From the NCBI GenBank assembly GCA_003427395.1, contig BFEA01000164.1:903723-934135 (forward strand): 30,413 nt of DNA, read 5' to 3'. A program made the position numbers and the translations under genes. This DNA is from Chara braunii. Taxonomy: Eukaryota > Streptophyta > Charophyceae > Charales > Characeae. Under the pieces are notes generated by a model. It saw only the letters and a program-made list of their open reading frames with translations, ran no database searches and was not told the origin of the DNA. Shown in pieces: positions 10,019 through 21,828 of this stretch. Positions within the stretch are counted from its first letter, which is position 1; each line of letters opens with the position of its first letter.

Positions 10019-10109
10019 GGGCTCCTCCAAATTTATGCGAGCCCTCCTTGCGTAGGACCATGCTAACCCTCTCTGTATCGTTCCAATGTTAACGGATGTC
10101 CCGAAGGAC
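10019..10109 (-). ncRNA. U6 snRNA-like sequence, diverged (probable pseudogene)
   Basis: U6 pairs with the 5' splice site and with U2 in the spliceosome. Read on the minus strand from 10109, this begins with the plant-type 5' stem-loop gtccttcgggacatccg. It continues with attggaacgatacagaga, which includes the invariant ACAGAGA box, then ttagcatgg with the AGC triad, then cgcaagga and cgcataaat. The order and spacing match plant U6 (about 102 nt) over about 90 nt. Differences suggest decay. The bases between ACAGAGA and TTAGC are ggg instead of aga. The gatgacacgc segment reads gggctcgc. No terminal T-run follows, and no clear TATA or upstream element is visible upstream of the 5' end. Family identity is strong; function is doubtful. 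Confidence 0.8.
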
Positions 10110-11425
10110 AACGGCCGCGGGGGTAGCGCTGAGTCGACCGGCCCAAACAACTCAGAAGTTTTTTATTTCACTCACCTCGTACCTTCATCTGGTTCGAATT
10201 CGGGTCTGTATTCCGACGGTTCATGAGTGTACCCACCGGGCTAGGCTCTTGGGTTTCACGGTCGGCCGACAGATCGGCATCGGACCAAGTCCCTAAAAAT
10301 GAGATTTAAATAAGAAAATTAAAAATAAATATAAATAATTAATAAAATTCAGGAAAAGAAAAAAATTAGGAGATCGGTTAGGGAGAGGGGGACCGTCGGA
10401 CCCTGCCCCTTGGTCCTGCCCCCAGGGCCCGCGGTCGGAATCCTCTGCAAAACCAAAGGGGATAGTCCCGTGGGACCCTCAACCCCTTAGTTTAGCTCCA
10501 TAGCGCTCCTTCGCTCCTCCGCTGTCGCCGGCTGACCTCGATCCCGGTATCTCCATGTTGAAAGTCTAGTGTTGTAGCCAATAAGGCTAAGCCCAAGTCT
10601 AAGCTTAGGCTGCACAAATCTCCATATTAGCAGTACCTGCAGCCGACACGGGCCTGTAGGAGCGCAATCGGGTCATTGCTCGACTATACCTTCTAAGCCC
10701 GTGGTCCTCTCACATTCGCTCCTAACGTTTGGCGGAGAGTTTTTCATTCGGCCCGTCGGGCATGTATCCTCATTGTGTTTTAGCCAAGGGACCAAGGTTT
10801 TCCCTTCCCGCCATCTCCTTCGAAAGGACGTCCTTTTATCGCTTTTCGGGTTGGGAAAGGCCCCGACTTTTATTCACACCGTACCCGGCTCTTGCTGTCC
10901 TAGCTAAAACTTGTCCGGCAGCTTCCACCGCAAATCTCAGTACTTGCGCACCACCACACCACGTGGCCCCAAATGCCGCCCTTCAGCAAGTCAACCGAAA
11001 TTATTCCCTCGTCGACGTCTCAATCGTTAACCTTGATGTAGACAATAATTTCTTCAGTCCGCGCGGGGTTGGGCCCTCATGCATTACTTTCTAAGATCCT
11101 ATCCTACTCCTAGCTCGTACTACCAAGCGGGGTTATTGGTTTACACCGACCAACCACCTAGCTAGCCTAACTCGTGCCCTCTAGATGCACGCCCACACAC
11201 TCTCTTATCCAATCAAAAGAGCGACTGCCACTCCCAACCTCTGGGAGTTGGTCGTGGTTACTCAGAAATGGGACACTCCCTCGGGTATTGCTGACAACAC
11301 ATCTTCTGTGAGATGCAAAAATACGCCCAAATACCCTTGTAAGGGTGTTCGGGCCGACAGCGCGCCCCCCAGCTTTGAGAACCGAAAGGCCACTTCCTGC
11401 CCTTTGTGCCACCCCCCGGAGAGCT
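10110..11425. other. No gene recognised
   Basis: An AT-rich stretch (10298-10370) is followed by GC-rich sequence. A perfect 7 bp hairpin actccca (11230-11236)/tgggagt (11242-11248) lies near the end. No rRNA, tRNA or protein family was recognised. Confidence 0.5.
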
Positions 11426-11501
11426 GGTTAACTTACATGTAAATATTCGGTATTTCTATAGAGAAGATTTGGTGCACAAGTATTAAAAATAGTACGATCA
11501 T
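11426..11501 (+). repeat. Left flank of satellite array 2 (copy 2)
   Basis: Near-identical to 21-96, same length, and directly followed by monomer 1 of array 2. Key shared strings are atgtaaatattcgg and tatttctatagagaagatt. Confidence 0.9.
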
Positions 11502-14500
11502 CCTCAACCACTTCCCCATCCCCCCCTTTCGCCGAAGAATACTGTTATTTGTTTTCTTCTTTTTCTTTGCTCATTTAGTCTTTTTTTTCTCGTCCTCAAC
11601 CATTTACCCCATCCCCCGTTTCGCCTAAGAATAGTGCCATTTGTTTTCTTTTTTTTCTTTGCTCACTTAGTCTTTTATTTCTTGGTCCTCAACCACTTAC
11701 CCCATCCCCTCCTTTCACCGAAGAATAGTGTTATTTGTTTTTTTTTTTTTCTTAGTTCACTTAGTCTTCTTTTTCTTGGTCCTCAACCACTTACCCTATC
11801 CCCCCCTTTCGCTGAAGTATAGTTCTATTTGTTTTCTTTTTTTTCTTTGCTCACTTACTCTTTTTTTTCTTGGTTCTCAACAACTTACCCCACCCCCCCG
11901 TTTCGCTGAAGTATACCGATATTTGTTTTCTTTTTTTTTCTTTGCTCACTTAGTTTTTTTTGTCTTCCTCAACCACTTACCCCACCCCCCCTTTCGCCAA
12001 AGTATACTGCTATTTGTTTTGTTTTGTTTTTTACTCACTTAGTATTTTTTTTCTTGGTCCTCAACCACTTAGCGCATCCCCCCCTTTCACCGAAGAATAC
12101 TGCTATTTGTTTTCTTCTTTTTCTTTGCTCACTTAATCTTTTTTTTCTCGCCCTCAACCATTTACCTCATCCCCTCTTTCGTCGAAGAATAGTGTCATTT
12201 GTTTTCTTTTCTTTCTTTGCTCACTTAGTCTTTTTTTTCTTGGTCCTCAACCACTTACCCCATCCCCTCCTTTCACCGAAGAATAGTGCTATTTGTTTTC
12301 TTTTTTTCTTTGTTCACTTAGTCTTTTTTTTTTTGTCCTCAACCACTTACCTTATCCCCCCCTTTCTCCGAAGTACATTGCTATTTTTTTTATTTTATTT
12401 TTTTTGCTCACTCACTCTTTTTTTTCGTGGTTCTCTACAACTTACCCCACCCCCCCGTTTCGTTGAAGTATTCCGATATTTGTTGTCTTTTTTTTCTTTG
12501 CTCACTTAATTTTTTTTTCTCGTCCTCAACCACTTACCCCACTTCCCCTTTCGTCGAAGTATACTGCTATTTATTTTCTTCTTTTCTTTCCCCACTTAGT
12601 TTTTTTTTTCTTGGTCCTCAACCACTTACCCCATCCCCCCCTTTCGCCGAAGTTTACTACTATTTGTTTTTCTTTTTTTCTTTGCTCACTTACTCTCTTT
12701 TTTCGTCCTCAACCACTTACCCCATCCCTCCTTTCACCGAAGAATAGTGTCATTTGTTTTCTTTTTTTTCTTTGCTCACTCAGTCCTTTTTTTCGTGGAC
12801 CTCAACCACTTACCCCATCCCCTCCTTTCACCGAAGAATAATGCTATTTGTTTTCTTTTTTTTCTTCGCTCACTTAGTCTTCTTTTTCTTAGTCCTCAAC
12901 TACTTACCCTATCCCCTCCTTTCGCCGAAGTATACTGTTATTCGTTTTTGTTTTTTTCTTTGCCGACTTAATTTTTTTTTTCTTGGTTCTCTACAACTTA
13001 CCCCACCCCCGTGTTTCGCTGAAGTATACCGATATTTGTTTTCTTTTTTTTTCTTTGCTCACTTAGTTTTTTTTCTCGTTCTCAACTACTTACCCCACCC
13101 CCCCTTTCGCCGAAGTATACTACTATTTGTTTTCTTTTTTTTCTCTACTCACTTAGTCTTTTTTTTCTTGGTCCTCAACCACTTACCCCATCCCCAACTT
13201 TCGCCGAAGTATACTGCAATTTGTTTTCTTTTTTTCTTCGCTCACTTACTCATTTTTCTCGTCCTCAACCACTTACCCCATCCCCCCCTTTTGCTGAAGA
13301 ATACTGTTATTTGTTTTCTTTTTTTTCTTCGCTCACTTAGTTTTTTTTCTCGTCCTCGACCACTTACCCCTTCGCCCCTTTTCCCTGAAGAATAGTGCTA
13401 TTTGTTTTCTTTTTTTTCTTTGTTCACTTAGTCTTTTTTTTCTTGGTCCTCAACCACTTACCCCATCCTTCCTTTCGACGAAGTATACTGCTATTCGTTT
13501 TCTTTTCTTTCTTTGCTCACTAAGTTTTTTTTCTCGTCCTCAACCACTTACCCTATCCCCCCCTTTCGCCGAAGAATATTGGTATTCGTTTTTTTTATTT
13601 TTTTTTGCTCACTTAGTTTTTTTTCTCGTCCTCGACCACCTACCACATCCCCCCCTTTCACCGAAGAATAGTGCTATTTGTTTTCTATTTTTTCTTTGCT
13701 CACTTAGTCTTTTTTTTCTTCATTCTCAACCACTTACCTCATCCCCCCCTTTCGCCAAATTATACTGCTGTTTTTTTTTTTTTTTTTCTTTGCCCACTTA
13801 GTCTCTTTTCCGGTCCTCAACTACTTACCCTATCCCCCTCTTTCGTCGAAGTGTACTGCTATTTGTTTTTTTTTTTTTCTTTCCTCACTCCGTCTGTTTT
13901 CTCATCCTCAACTACTTACCCCATCCCCCCCTTTCATCGAAGAATACTGCTATTTGTTTTGTTTTTTTCTTTACTGATTTAGTTTTTGTTCTCGTCCTCG
14001 ACCATTTACCGCATCCCCCTTTTTTGCCGAAGAATAATGTTATTTGTTTTTTTTTTTTTCTTTCCTCACTTAGCCGGTTTTTTTTTCCTGCTCAACCACT
14101 TACGACATCCCCCCCTTTCGTCGAAGTATACTGCTATTCTTTCTTTTTTTTTCTTTTTTCACTTTGCCTTTTTTCTCGTCCTCAACCACTTACCCCATCC
14201 CCCCCTTTCGCTGAAGAATACTGCTATTTGTTTTTTGTTTTTTTTCCTCACTTAGTCTCATTTCTCGTCCTCAACCACTTACCCCATTCCCCCCTTTCCT
14301 CGAAGAATACTGCTATTTTTTTTTTATCTTTTTTTGCTCACTTAGTTTTTTTTTTTATCCTCGACCACTTACCTCATTCCCCCCTTTCGTCAAAGAATAG
14401 TGCTATTTGTTTTTTGTTTTTTTTTTTGCTCACTTAGTCTTCTTCTTCTTGGTCCTCAACCACTTACCCCACCCCCCCCTTTCGCTGAAGGATACCACAA

Positions 14501-15975
14501 TTTATTTTCTTTTTTTTCTTTGCTCACTTAGTTCTTTTTCTCATCCTCAACCACTTATCCCAACCTCCCCTTTCACCGAAGTATACTGCTATTTGTTTTT
14601 TTTCTTGCTTTCCTCACGTAGTCTTTTTTTTCTTGGTCCTCAACCACTTACCCCATTCCCCCCTTTCGCTGAAGTATACTGCTATTTGTTTTTTTTTTTT
14701 TCTTTGCTCACTTAGTCTCTTTTCTCGTCCTCAACCACTTACCCTATCCCCCCCTTTCGCCGAAGGATACTGCTATTTGTTTTCCTTTTTTTCTTTGCGC
14801 ACTCATTTTTTTTTCACGTTGTCGACCACTTACCCTATCTCCCCCCTTCACTGAAGAATAGTGCTATTTGTTTTCTTTCTTTTCTTTGCGTACTTAGTTT
14901 TTTTTTTCTTAGTCCTCAAGCACTTTTCCAATCCCCCCCTTTCGCCGAAGTATACTGGTATTCGTTTTTTTTTTTTTCTCTGCTCACTAAGTCTCTTTTC
15001 TCGTTCTCAACCACTCGCCCCGTCCCCCCCTTTCGCCGAAGAACAGTGTTAATCTTTTTTCACTTTTTTTCTTTGCTCACTTAGTTTTTTTTCTCGTCCT
15101 CGGCCACTTACCCCATCCCTCCCTTTCGCCGAAGAATAGTACTATTTGTTTTCTTTTTATTCTTTGCTCACTTAGTCTTTTTTTTCTTCGTCCTCAACCA
15201 CTTACCCCATCCCCCCTTTCGTTGAAGAATACTGTTATTTCTTTTCTTTATTTTCTTTGCTCACTTAACCACTTACCACATCCCCCCCTATCGCCAAATT
15301 GTACTGCTATTTGTTTTTTTTTTTTCTTTGTTCACTTAGTCTCTTTTCTCGTCCTCAACCACTTACCTTATCCCCCCCTTTCGCTGAAGAATGTTGCTAT
15401 TTGTTTTAGTTTTTTTTTTGCCGACTTAGTGTCATTTCTCGCCTCAACCGCTTACCACATCCCCCCCTTTCGTCAAAGAATACTGCAATTCGTTTTGTTT
15501 TTTTCTTTTTGCTCACTTAGTTTTCGTTTTTGTTTCATGACCACTTACCGCATCCCCCCTTTTCGCCAAAGAATAGTGATATTTTTTATTTTTTTTTTCT
15601 TTGCTCACTTAGTATTTTTCTTCTTGGTCCTCAATCACTTCCCCCCGCCCCCCCCCTTTCGCTGAAGTATACCACTATTTATTTTCCTTTTTTTCTTTGC
15701 TCACTTAGCTTTTTTTCTCGTCCTCAACCACTTACCCTACCCCCGTTTTCGCCGAAGTATACTGCTATTTGTTTTCTTTTTTTCTTTGCTCACTTAGTCT
15801 TTTTTTTCTTGGTCCTCAACCACTTACCCCATCAACCCCTTTTGCCAAAGAATACTGCTATTTGTACTTTTGTTTTTCCTTTGTTTACTTTATCTTTTTG
15901 TCTTGGTCATGCTCCCTAATGACCCATCCCCCTCTTTCGCAAAAATATAATGCTATTTGTTTTCTTTTTTTTTTC
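11502..15975 (+). repeat. Pyrimidine-rich satellite array 2 (about 48 monomers)
   Basis: This is the same 92-93 bp monomer family and strand as array 1. The first monomers start at 11502, 11594, 11687, 11781, 11874, 11967 and 12059. The monomer-5 variant (ttctc.acaactta) recurs at 11874, 12431 and 12987, giving a 556-557 bp higher-order period for three cycles. Beyond about 13080 the monomers continue but the six-unit order is hard to follow. The last recognisable monomer begins near 15908 and is degenerate. Long frames such as 12754-13395 exist only because TC-rich repeats lack stops in some frames. Confidence 0.95.
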
Positions 15976-16074
15976 ATTCCTCCTATCAATACGTATTTCC
16001 TAGGCTTTATCGAAGACTACATTTATTTTCTTTTTTTATCGTGAAGTACCTCGTCTTTTTTCACATCATCCTCA

Positions 16075-16146
16075 CAAATAATAATTTGAAATAGTTAAGA
16101 AGGGGAATTAGTATTTTTTTGCTCCCGTGCAAATAATAATTTGAAA
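16075..16146 (+). repeat. 17 bp direct repeat pair
   Basis: caaataataatttgaaa occurs at 16075-16091 and 16130-16146, 55 bp apart, just right of the satellite boundary. Confidence 0.8.
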
Positions 16147-17319
16147 CTGGAAGGGGGGGGGGGACTTGATTTATTTCCACGACGTCCTCTCGAAAGTAAA
16201 ATATATCAAAACGGCGGGGGAAGGGCGGGGGGGGGAAGAATTGGGATTCGGTTCAATGACACAATGTTCTTATGGTGATTCTAAGATGATAGATGCATAT
16301 CACAATCCGACTGATTAATTTTTTTTCCCGGAAAAACAGAATGACATTCTGAATGCTCGAAATGAAGAAGAGGACTGAGGAAAATCATGGTTGAGGAACT
16401 TGAGGTAATTTTGTGAAATTTTTCAAAAAGTTTCAGAAAAAACGCAAATTGTTGGGGGAAAAAAAAAAAAATCAAGAGAGTCAACCATATCAAAAAAGAC
16501 ATCTCAATAATATGTGTGTGAAAAAGTGAGATTTTTTTTTTATAACTGTTATTGCACAAAAAAGGAGGTTGGGGATCCCTCTACAAAACAACCCCGAAAG
16601 GAAATGTTGGGACTATTACCCAGTTTAGGTTTACGCATTGCGATAAGTCAAGTGAAAAAAATAGCGAACTCTCGACAACTGTCCTGACAACAATCAATCC
16701 TGGGAGTTAAGAAGTTATAAAAACCTACAACATGCCATAAATGTCTCTCAATCCAAAAATTTCACCAAAAGAAAGTTCTACATTGACATAAAAATTCACA
16801 TAATTCTGAAAATATGCAGCACTGCTGCCCCAACCTAATAATTAGCCTATATACCTAAAATCTACCTCAAACCCCTAGTCCTAATACTGCGACCACCAGA
16901 TAGTTGAGCCTGACACGACGACAAGGAGCCTTGTTAACATCAGTTCTAACATGTAGTTGTATCAGATTCTCTATTTCAAGACAAAAAGGTAATGTCTTTT
17001 CACATCCATTATTGGTAATGCACTGCTGTCGACAGTTGGTCATGTTAAAAATGCAGAGGATTTATGCACACAAGGATATAAAAGTACAGCGGTGTGAAAA
17101 ACAAACCAAGAATTGCAAGATCAGTAGATTACCTAATTCCGTCGGGAACCAGGAGCCCCATCTCTATCAAAAAGTGGTACATCCGCTCAATCAAGAGACC
17201 AGATGACAAGGTTCTTCAAAGGGTCGTCTCTTTATGTTATTTTCACAAAAAAAAACATTCATAAAAGAAAAGGTAACCAAAAAGTTATATCTACAGTAAT
17301 CGAATGGCAATGCAATTCT
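16147..17319. other. No gene recognised; G-run cluster at the left
   Basis: G-runs occur at 16153-16163 and around 16214-16235. The remainder is AT-rich, with no recognisable coding region. Confidence 0.5.
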
Positions 17320-17976
17320 CAGTGCTTCAAAAAACAATCCACGCCTTTGCGAGGGGCGAAAAATGTGATAAAGCACATTCTTCTCAGTTCACTGCAGTAA
17401 CTAGCTCCGATGTCTATTCCAGTGCAGAATTGAACTCGTTCAGTGTAGAATAACCACTCCGCCAGAGATGAGGAAATGCGCCATCCACAAACTACAAAGG
17501 CTTCCGACAAGTACCGAAATGAGGCCCACCAAATTGAATCTTGCATGACTCATCAATATGACCTCATAAGACCAGAACCCACCAGAACCTTTCTCTCTCT
17601 CTGTCTCTTGTAAAATCAATTTTCTCCTACCATGCAGGCCAGCCAAATTTGAATTCTGCAGGCAACTAGCCCGCATGATTGCCATGCGAAAGAAGTCTCA
17701 TGAAAAACGATACTCCGATTCAAAAATATAGCAAACTTTCATGTCGACATGTTATGATTTGATGTCTGCATATAATTGAAAAACTATTTTGGTACCTGGC
17801 CTTTTCAGAGACAAATCCTGCAAGACAATTCAAGGTACAAAAAAAAAAAAAAAAAAAAAAAACATTGATGTTAAACCACAATTACATAATAGATATCTCA
17901 TTTCTTTGGTCATTTGTGTAAAAGGGGAGACACAACAAATGCTCTCACAATTTTTTATACAAAATGTATAAATAAG

Positions 17977-18264
17977 ACTATCAAGCCAAGTTGTCAGGGT
18001 CACCTTGTTTGACCTTGCAGTTAAGTCGTGCAAGGATCAAGAAAGGGTCCAGCCAAGAAGAAAAAAAAAAATCAAAAATACCGGAAAGAAAACTATGCGA
18101 TGCACAAAAATAAACTGGACAATTTTTGTCTGAGGGTCACATCAAAAATTTTAATAATTTTGAAATAAGAATTAAAAAAATGAGTAAGTTTAAAAAATAT
18201 TTATTTTATCATTTGTTTTTTGGTCGACTGAGCAACTTGCCCCGGACCACTTTGGTAACGTACT
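17977..18264 (-). mobile_element. MITE relic, copy in repeat 1
   Basis: Related in reverse orientation to the MITE at 30146-30412. Shared internal strings include gtgcaaggat, agggtcacatc and a gccccgg-accact-ttggta end. The decayed termini actatcaagccaag (17977) and ctttggtaacgtact (18250) are still roughly inverted repeats of each other. Confidence 0.65.
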
Positions 18265-18665
18265 AATATATTGTCACACTGTGGATCGGAGCGCAATGGC
18301 GAAAAAAAATCAAAACAAAAAAAGAAGAAGTAAGGTAGGAAAGTTTCGCATGTTCATCACCTCTTACGTACAAGGTCAGCCACGTGGATGACAGATTGAG
18401 CGTTGGCTGCCCCCATCCCCCTGTGCCACAAAGACTCACTTGCACGTAGCCAAAAGGCAAAGAGGTAAGGAAAAGGAGGAGGAAACCAAACCTCAAAGGG
18501 AATAAAACGTCCTATCGTTCAAAACAAAGCAAATGACACATATATAATATATACATATTATTAATATTATAGTGTATAATACCAAAGAAACAGTTTGTCA
18601 CAACCCCTTGTTTGTTGTCCTCTTCTCCCTCTCTGCCTACGGTCTACCGAACAATTCTGTTCGAC

Positions 18666-18688
18666 GATATATATATATATATATATAT
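18666..18688. repeat. AT microsatellite
   Basis: Alternating AT of about 23 bp. The equivalent site in copy 2 (about 20600) is shorter and interrupted. Confidence 0.9.
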
Positions 18689-18906
18689 GGAATTGCAGTT
18701 GAGTGTAGTGTCAATGAAAGACCTTCGAGGGATGCAGGTCATTGGGTGTCAAAAGAAAACAATCTGAAAAAAAGGGAATCAATGAATTTGCTGGCTCCCA
18801 TACCATTAGCGCACGTCATGTACAAGAAAAAAACAGGGGATTGGGTTTGTATAGAAAAAGGATGGGGTTGTGGAGTAAGAAACAAAAAACATTCTAAAGA
18901 GCTAGG

Positions 18907-19208
18907 TTGCGTGGGTTGCATTATGAGAGAGGGGGAAAAAAATTAGGCCAGAATAAAATTTGAGAAGTAAAAAAAACGTAGCTCTTGAAAAAGAGGCATT
19001 TTCAGGGGGAGGTAGGGGGAGTCCTTCGCCAGTAAAAATTTATACGAGATGTAGGGTCAATTTTTTCACACACTTAACATCTGCAAGAGATTTACAAGAC
19101 TGTCAGTGGCTGTACATTTTTCTTACCTCGACCCAAATTGTCGTTGCACTCATTATCATGACACTTGATATGCCATGTAAGTAGTTGAACATTTTACTTA
19201 CCTCAACC
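18907..19208 (-). pseudogene. Inverted partial duplicate of PrimPol-like exon and downstream intron
   Basis: On the minus strand this matches 28248-28505. Exon codons at 19177-19127 read WHIKCHDNECNDNLGR, followed by a gtaag donor, and then the same intron sequence runs down to about 18918. Compared with the fuller copy at 28219-28299, the 5' part of the exon is missing and one residue differs (Lys to Asn). Intron sequence is included, so the copy arose at DNA level and not by retroposition. A second short gttgaggtaagt string (minus strand, near 19195-19206) repeats the exon end and donor right at the start of the second 1.6 kb copy. It is a fragment and cannot encode a product by itself. Confidence 0.75.
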
Positions 19209-19489
19209 CAGTGCTTCAAAAAAAAATCCAAGGCTTTGCAAGAGGCGAAAAATGTGACAAAGCACACCCTTCTCAGTTCACTGCAGTAACTAGCTCAAAT
19301 GTCTGTTCCAGTGCAAAATTGAACTGAGTCAGTGTAGAATAACCACCCCGTCAAAGATGTGGTTGTACGCCATCCACAAACCACAGAGGTTTCCGACTGT
19401 ACCGAAATGGGGCTCACCAAACTGAATCTCGCATGACTCATCAATATGATCTCATAGGACCAGAACCCACTAAAAGTTTTTTTTTTTTT

Positions 19490-19545
19490 TTCTCCCTCTC
19501 TCTCTCACTTTCTCTCTCTCTCTCTCCCTTTCTCTTTCTCTCCTG
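19490..19545. repeat. TC microsatellite
   Basis: (TC)-rich tract following a T-run. Copy 1 has only a short tctctctctct at the same place, so this locus has expanded since the duplication. Confidence 0.85.
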
Positions 19546-19769
19546 TAAAATAAATTTTCTCCTACCATGCAGGCTTGCCAAATTTGAATTCTGCAGGCAA
19601 CTAGCCCACATGATTGCCATGCAAAAGAAGTTTCGTTAAAAAAGATACGCCGATTCAAAAATATGGCAAACTTTCATGTCGACATGTTGTGATTTGATGT
19701 CTGCACATAATTAAAAAAATCTTTTGGTACCTGGGCCTTTTCAGAGACAAATCCTGCAAGACAATTCAA

Positions 19770-19800
<31 letters not shown>

Positions 19801-19918
19801 CAAACATTAATGTTAAACCGCAACTACAGAATAGATATCTCACTTCTTTGGTCATTTGTGTAAAAGGGGAGACACAACAAATGCTCTCACAATTTTTTAT
19901 ACAAAATGTATAAATAAG

Positions 19919-20199
19919 ACTATCAGCCAAGCTGTCAGGGTCACCTTGTTTGACCTGGCGGCCTGGCCGTGCGAGGACCAACAAAGGATCCAGCCAAAAA
20001 AAAAAAAAAAAAAAAAAACGTAAAAAAAATTATGTGATGCACAAAATAAACTGGACAATTTTTGTCTGAGAGTCACATCGGAAATTTTAATAATTTTGAA
20101 ATAAGAATTAAAAAAAAAGTAAGTTAAAAAAATATTCATTTTATCATTTGTTTTTTTGTCGACTGAGCAGTTTGCCCCGAACCACTTTGGTAGCATAGT
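19919..20199 (-). mobile_element. MITE relic, copy in repeat 2
   Basis: Termini actatcagccaag (19919-19931) and ctttggtagcatagt (20185-20199) are near inverted repeats. The right end is closer to the intact family end (ctggtagcctaga at 30400) than the copy 1 end is. Confidence 0.7.
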
Positions 20200-20838
20200 A
20201 ATATATTTTCACACTGTGGATCAGGGCGCAATGGCGAAAAAAAATCAAAACAAGAAAAGAAGTAGGGTATAAAAGTTTCGCCTGTTCATCACCTCTTACG
20301 TACAAGGTCAGCGACATGAATGACAGATTGAGCGCTGGCTGGCCCCATTTCCGTGTGTCACAAGGACCCACTTGCACGCAGCCAAAAGGCAAAGAGGTAA
20401 GGAAAAGGAGGAGGAAACCAAACCTCATAGGGAAGAAAACGGCCTATCATTCAAAACAAAGCAAATGACCCATATATAATATATGCATATTAACAATATT
20501 ATAGTATATAATACCAACGAAACAGTTCGTCACAGCCCCTTGTTTGTTGTCCTCTTTTCCCTGTCTGCCTACGGTCTACTGGACAACTCTGTTTCATGAT
20601 ATATATATAAATATGGAATTGCAGTTGAGTGTAGTGTCAGTGAAAGGCCTTAGAGGGATGTAGGCCATTGGGTGTCGGAAGAAAACCATCTGGAAAAAGG
20701 GGAGTCGATGAATTTGTTGGCTCCCATACCATTAGCTCACGTCATGTACAGAAGAAAAACAGAGGGTTGGGTTTGTATAGAAAAAAAATGTGGTTATGGA
20801 GTAAGAAACAAAAAACGTTCTAAAGAGCTAGGCCATAC

Positions 20839-20886
20839 CAAAATCCGCATTTTCATCCGGTGCTCTAACCAGTTAGCTACATCAAC
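20839..20886 (-). pseudogene. tRNA-like 5'-half fragment
   Basis: The minus strand reads gtagctaactggttagagc, a typical tRNA D-arm with A-box. It is followed by accggatgaaaatgcgg, which looks like a disordered anticodon arm with a possible GAA anticodon (Phe-like). The T-arm half is missing because the 1.6 kb repeat abuts it. It may be a broken tRNA gene or the head of a SINE. Confidence 0.55.
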
Positions 20887-20889
20887 TGG

Positions 20890-21828
20890 AAAAATTTGTT
20901 CCATGACATGGCAAAACGTCAATTAAAAAATATGTGAGGTGAGATAAAATGTATGGTTGTTCCCCGATTAGGAAAATACAACTTTAAAATAAAAATATAA
21001 AAAAAAGTGAGGTCGGAAATTCTCAACAAACAACTTGAAAATATATACTGGGGCCATTACCAAGCATAAGTGCAGGCGCAGGGTCCTCGTCCAGAGATAG
21101 AAATGGCCAAATTGAGACAACTGCTTTGAAAGTGCCGCAAACCTAAGAATAAATTAAACCCATATGGCCTAAAAAGTTGAAAAAAAGAAGAACACCCCTG
21201 CTAATAAAGGCCTAGTTTCACTACTGGTCATCCGCCATGATCAGTGTTGAAAGTGTAGCACGTGAAAAGTATGAAATTGTGGCAAGTCAATACCCTAGTT
21301 TCACTTACTCGCCACAACTTACCTTCCATAAAAACATTAAAAACGATTGCGCACAAAATCTCAAGCCATGAAGTTGGAAGACGTGTAAGGAAGTCATTTT
21401 GTGGAGGCGTCCTTCGGACCACCCTCCACAAACGGGTTGTGACAGGCGGGGAAAACCAAAACGTTCGCTGCACCTTGTGACAGAATAGTGGAGAGTTTTC
21501 TAACATGTTCTCTAGATGCCAGGTTTGACGAGTAAGTGCAAAACGATTCGCCTACTTATCAAACTTGACGGATGTCGAGTAGTGGAACTATGCCCTAAGC
21601 ACAAGCCTTCAAGGCCTAAAAAACCTAACAAACTAAAAAAACTTATTAAAACAAAAAGTGTCGGGCCGTAAAACTAGACAGATCAAAACAAAATTCGAAA
21701 AAGAGGCCTATAATACCGGGACGACCCACGTGTTCTCCTACTCTACAATTATAGCCTCAACTTCCTAGACTTATGATATTAATCACCGCCTATATGAATC
21801 GGATGTGGGGGCTTAGGTAGGACCCCTC
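20890..21828. other. No gene recognised
   Basis: AT-rich sequence with only short frames. The segment at 21020-21070 weakly resembles 16575-16620 (attacc and ctc.acaaa landmarks), possibly an old shared repeat. Confidence 0.45.

Larger units (their letters stand above)
17320..18906 (+). repeat. ~1.6 kb direct repeat, copy 1
   Basis: It starts at cagtgcttcaa and ends at ctaaagagctagg, and is colinear with 19209-20832 at high similarity. It contains a poly(A) tract (17839-17862), a nested terminal-inverted-repeat element relic (17977-18264) and an AT microsatellite (18666-18688). No TG..CA termini or flanking duplication were seen, and open frames differ between copies, so coding is not supported. 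Confidence 0.9.
19209..20832 (+). repeat. ~1.6 kb direct repeat, copy 2
   Basis: Colinear with 17320-18906. It carries a longer TC microsatellite (19490-19545), a poly(A) tract (19773-19800) and the second MITE relic. The homology ends at gctagg, where a tRNA-like fragment begins. Confidence 0.9.

Noticed and set aside
9603-10061. 152-residue minus-strand frame
   Set aside because: Its start codon lies inside the U6-like sequence, the composition is Arg/Ser-rich without a domain, and no splice or promoter context supports it.
10185-10215. B-box-like ggttcgaattc
   Set aside because: The motif is imperfect and no convincing D-arm or acceptor pairing was found upstream.
10380-11425. Possible 18S/5.8S rRNA or spacer sequence
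   Set aside because: Searched by eye for universal 18S and 5.8S blocks on both strands; none were found.
12754-13395. 213-residue open frame in the satellite, and similar long frames at 609-1205 and 12024-12509
   Set aside because: Translations are tandem Phe/Leu/Ser/Pro-rich repeats that follow the 92-93 bp DNA monomer and shift frame between units. No coding signature.
17320-20832. LTR retrotransposon with 1.6 kb LTRs and a 300 bp interior
   Set aside because: No TG..CA ends, no primer-binding site after copy 1, no polypurine tract, no flanking target duplication. The interior is PrimPol-derived.
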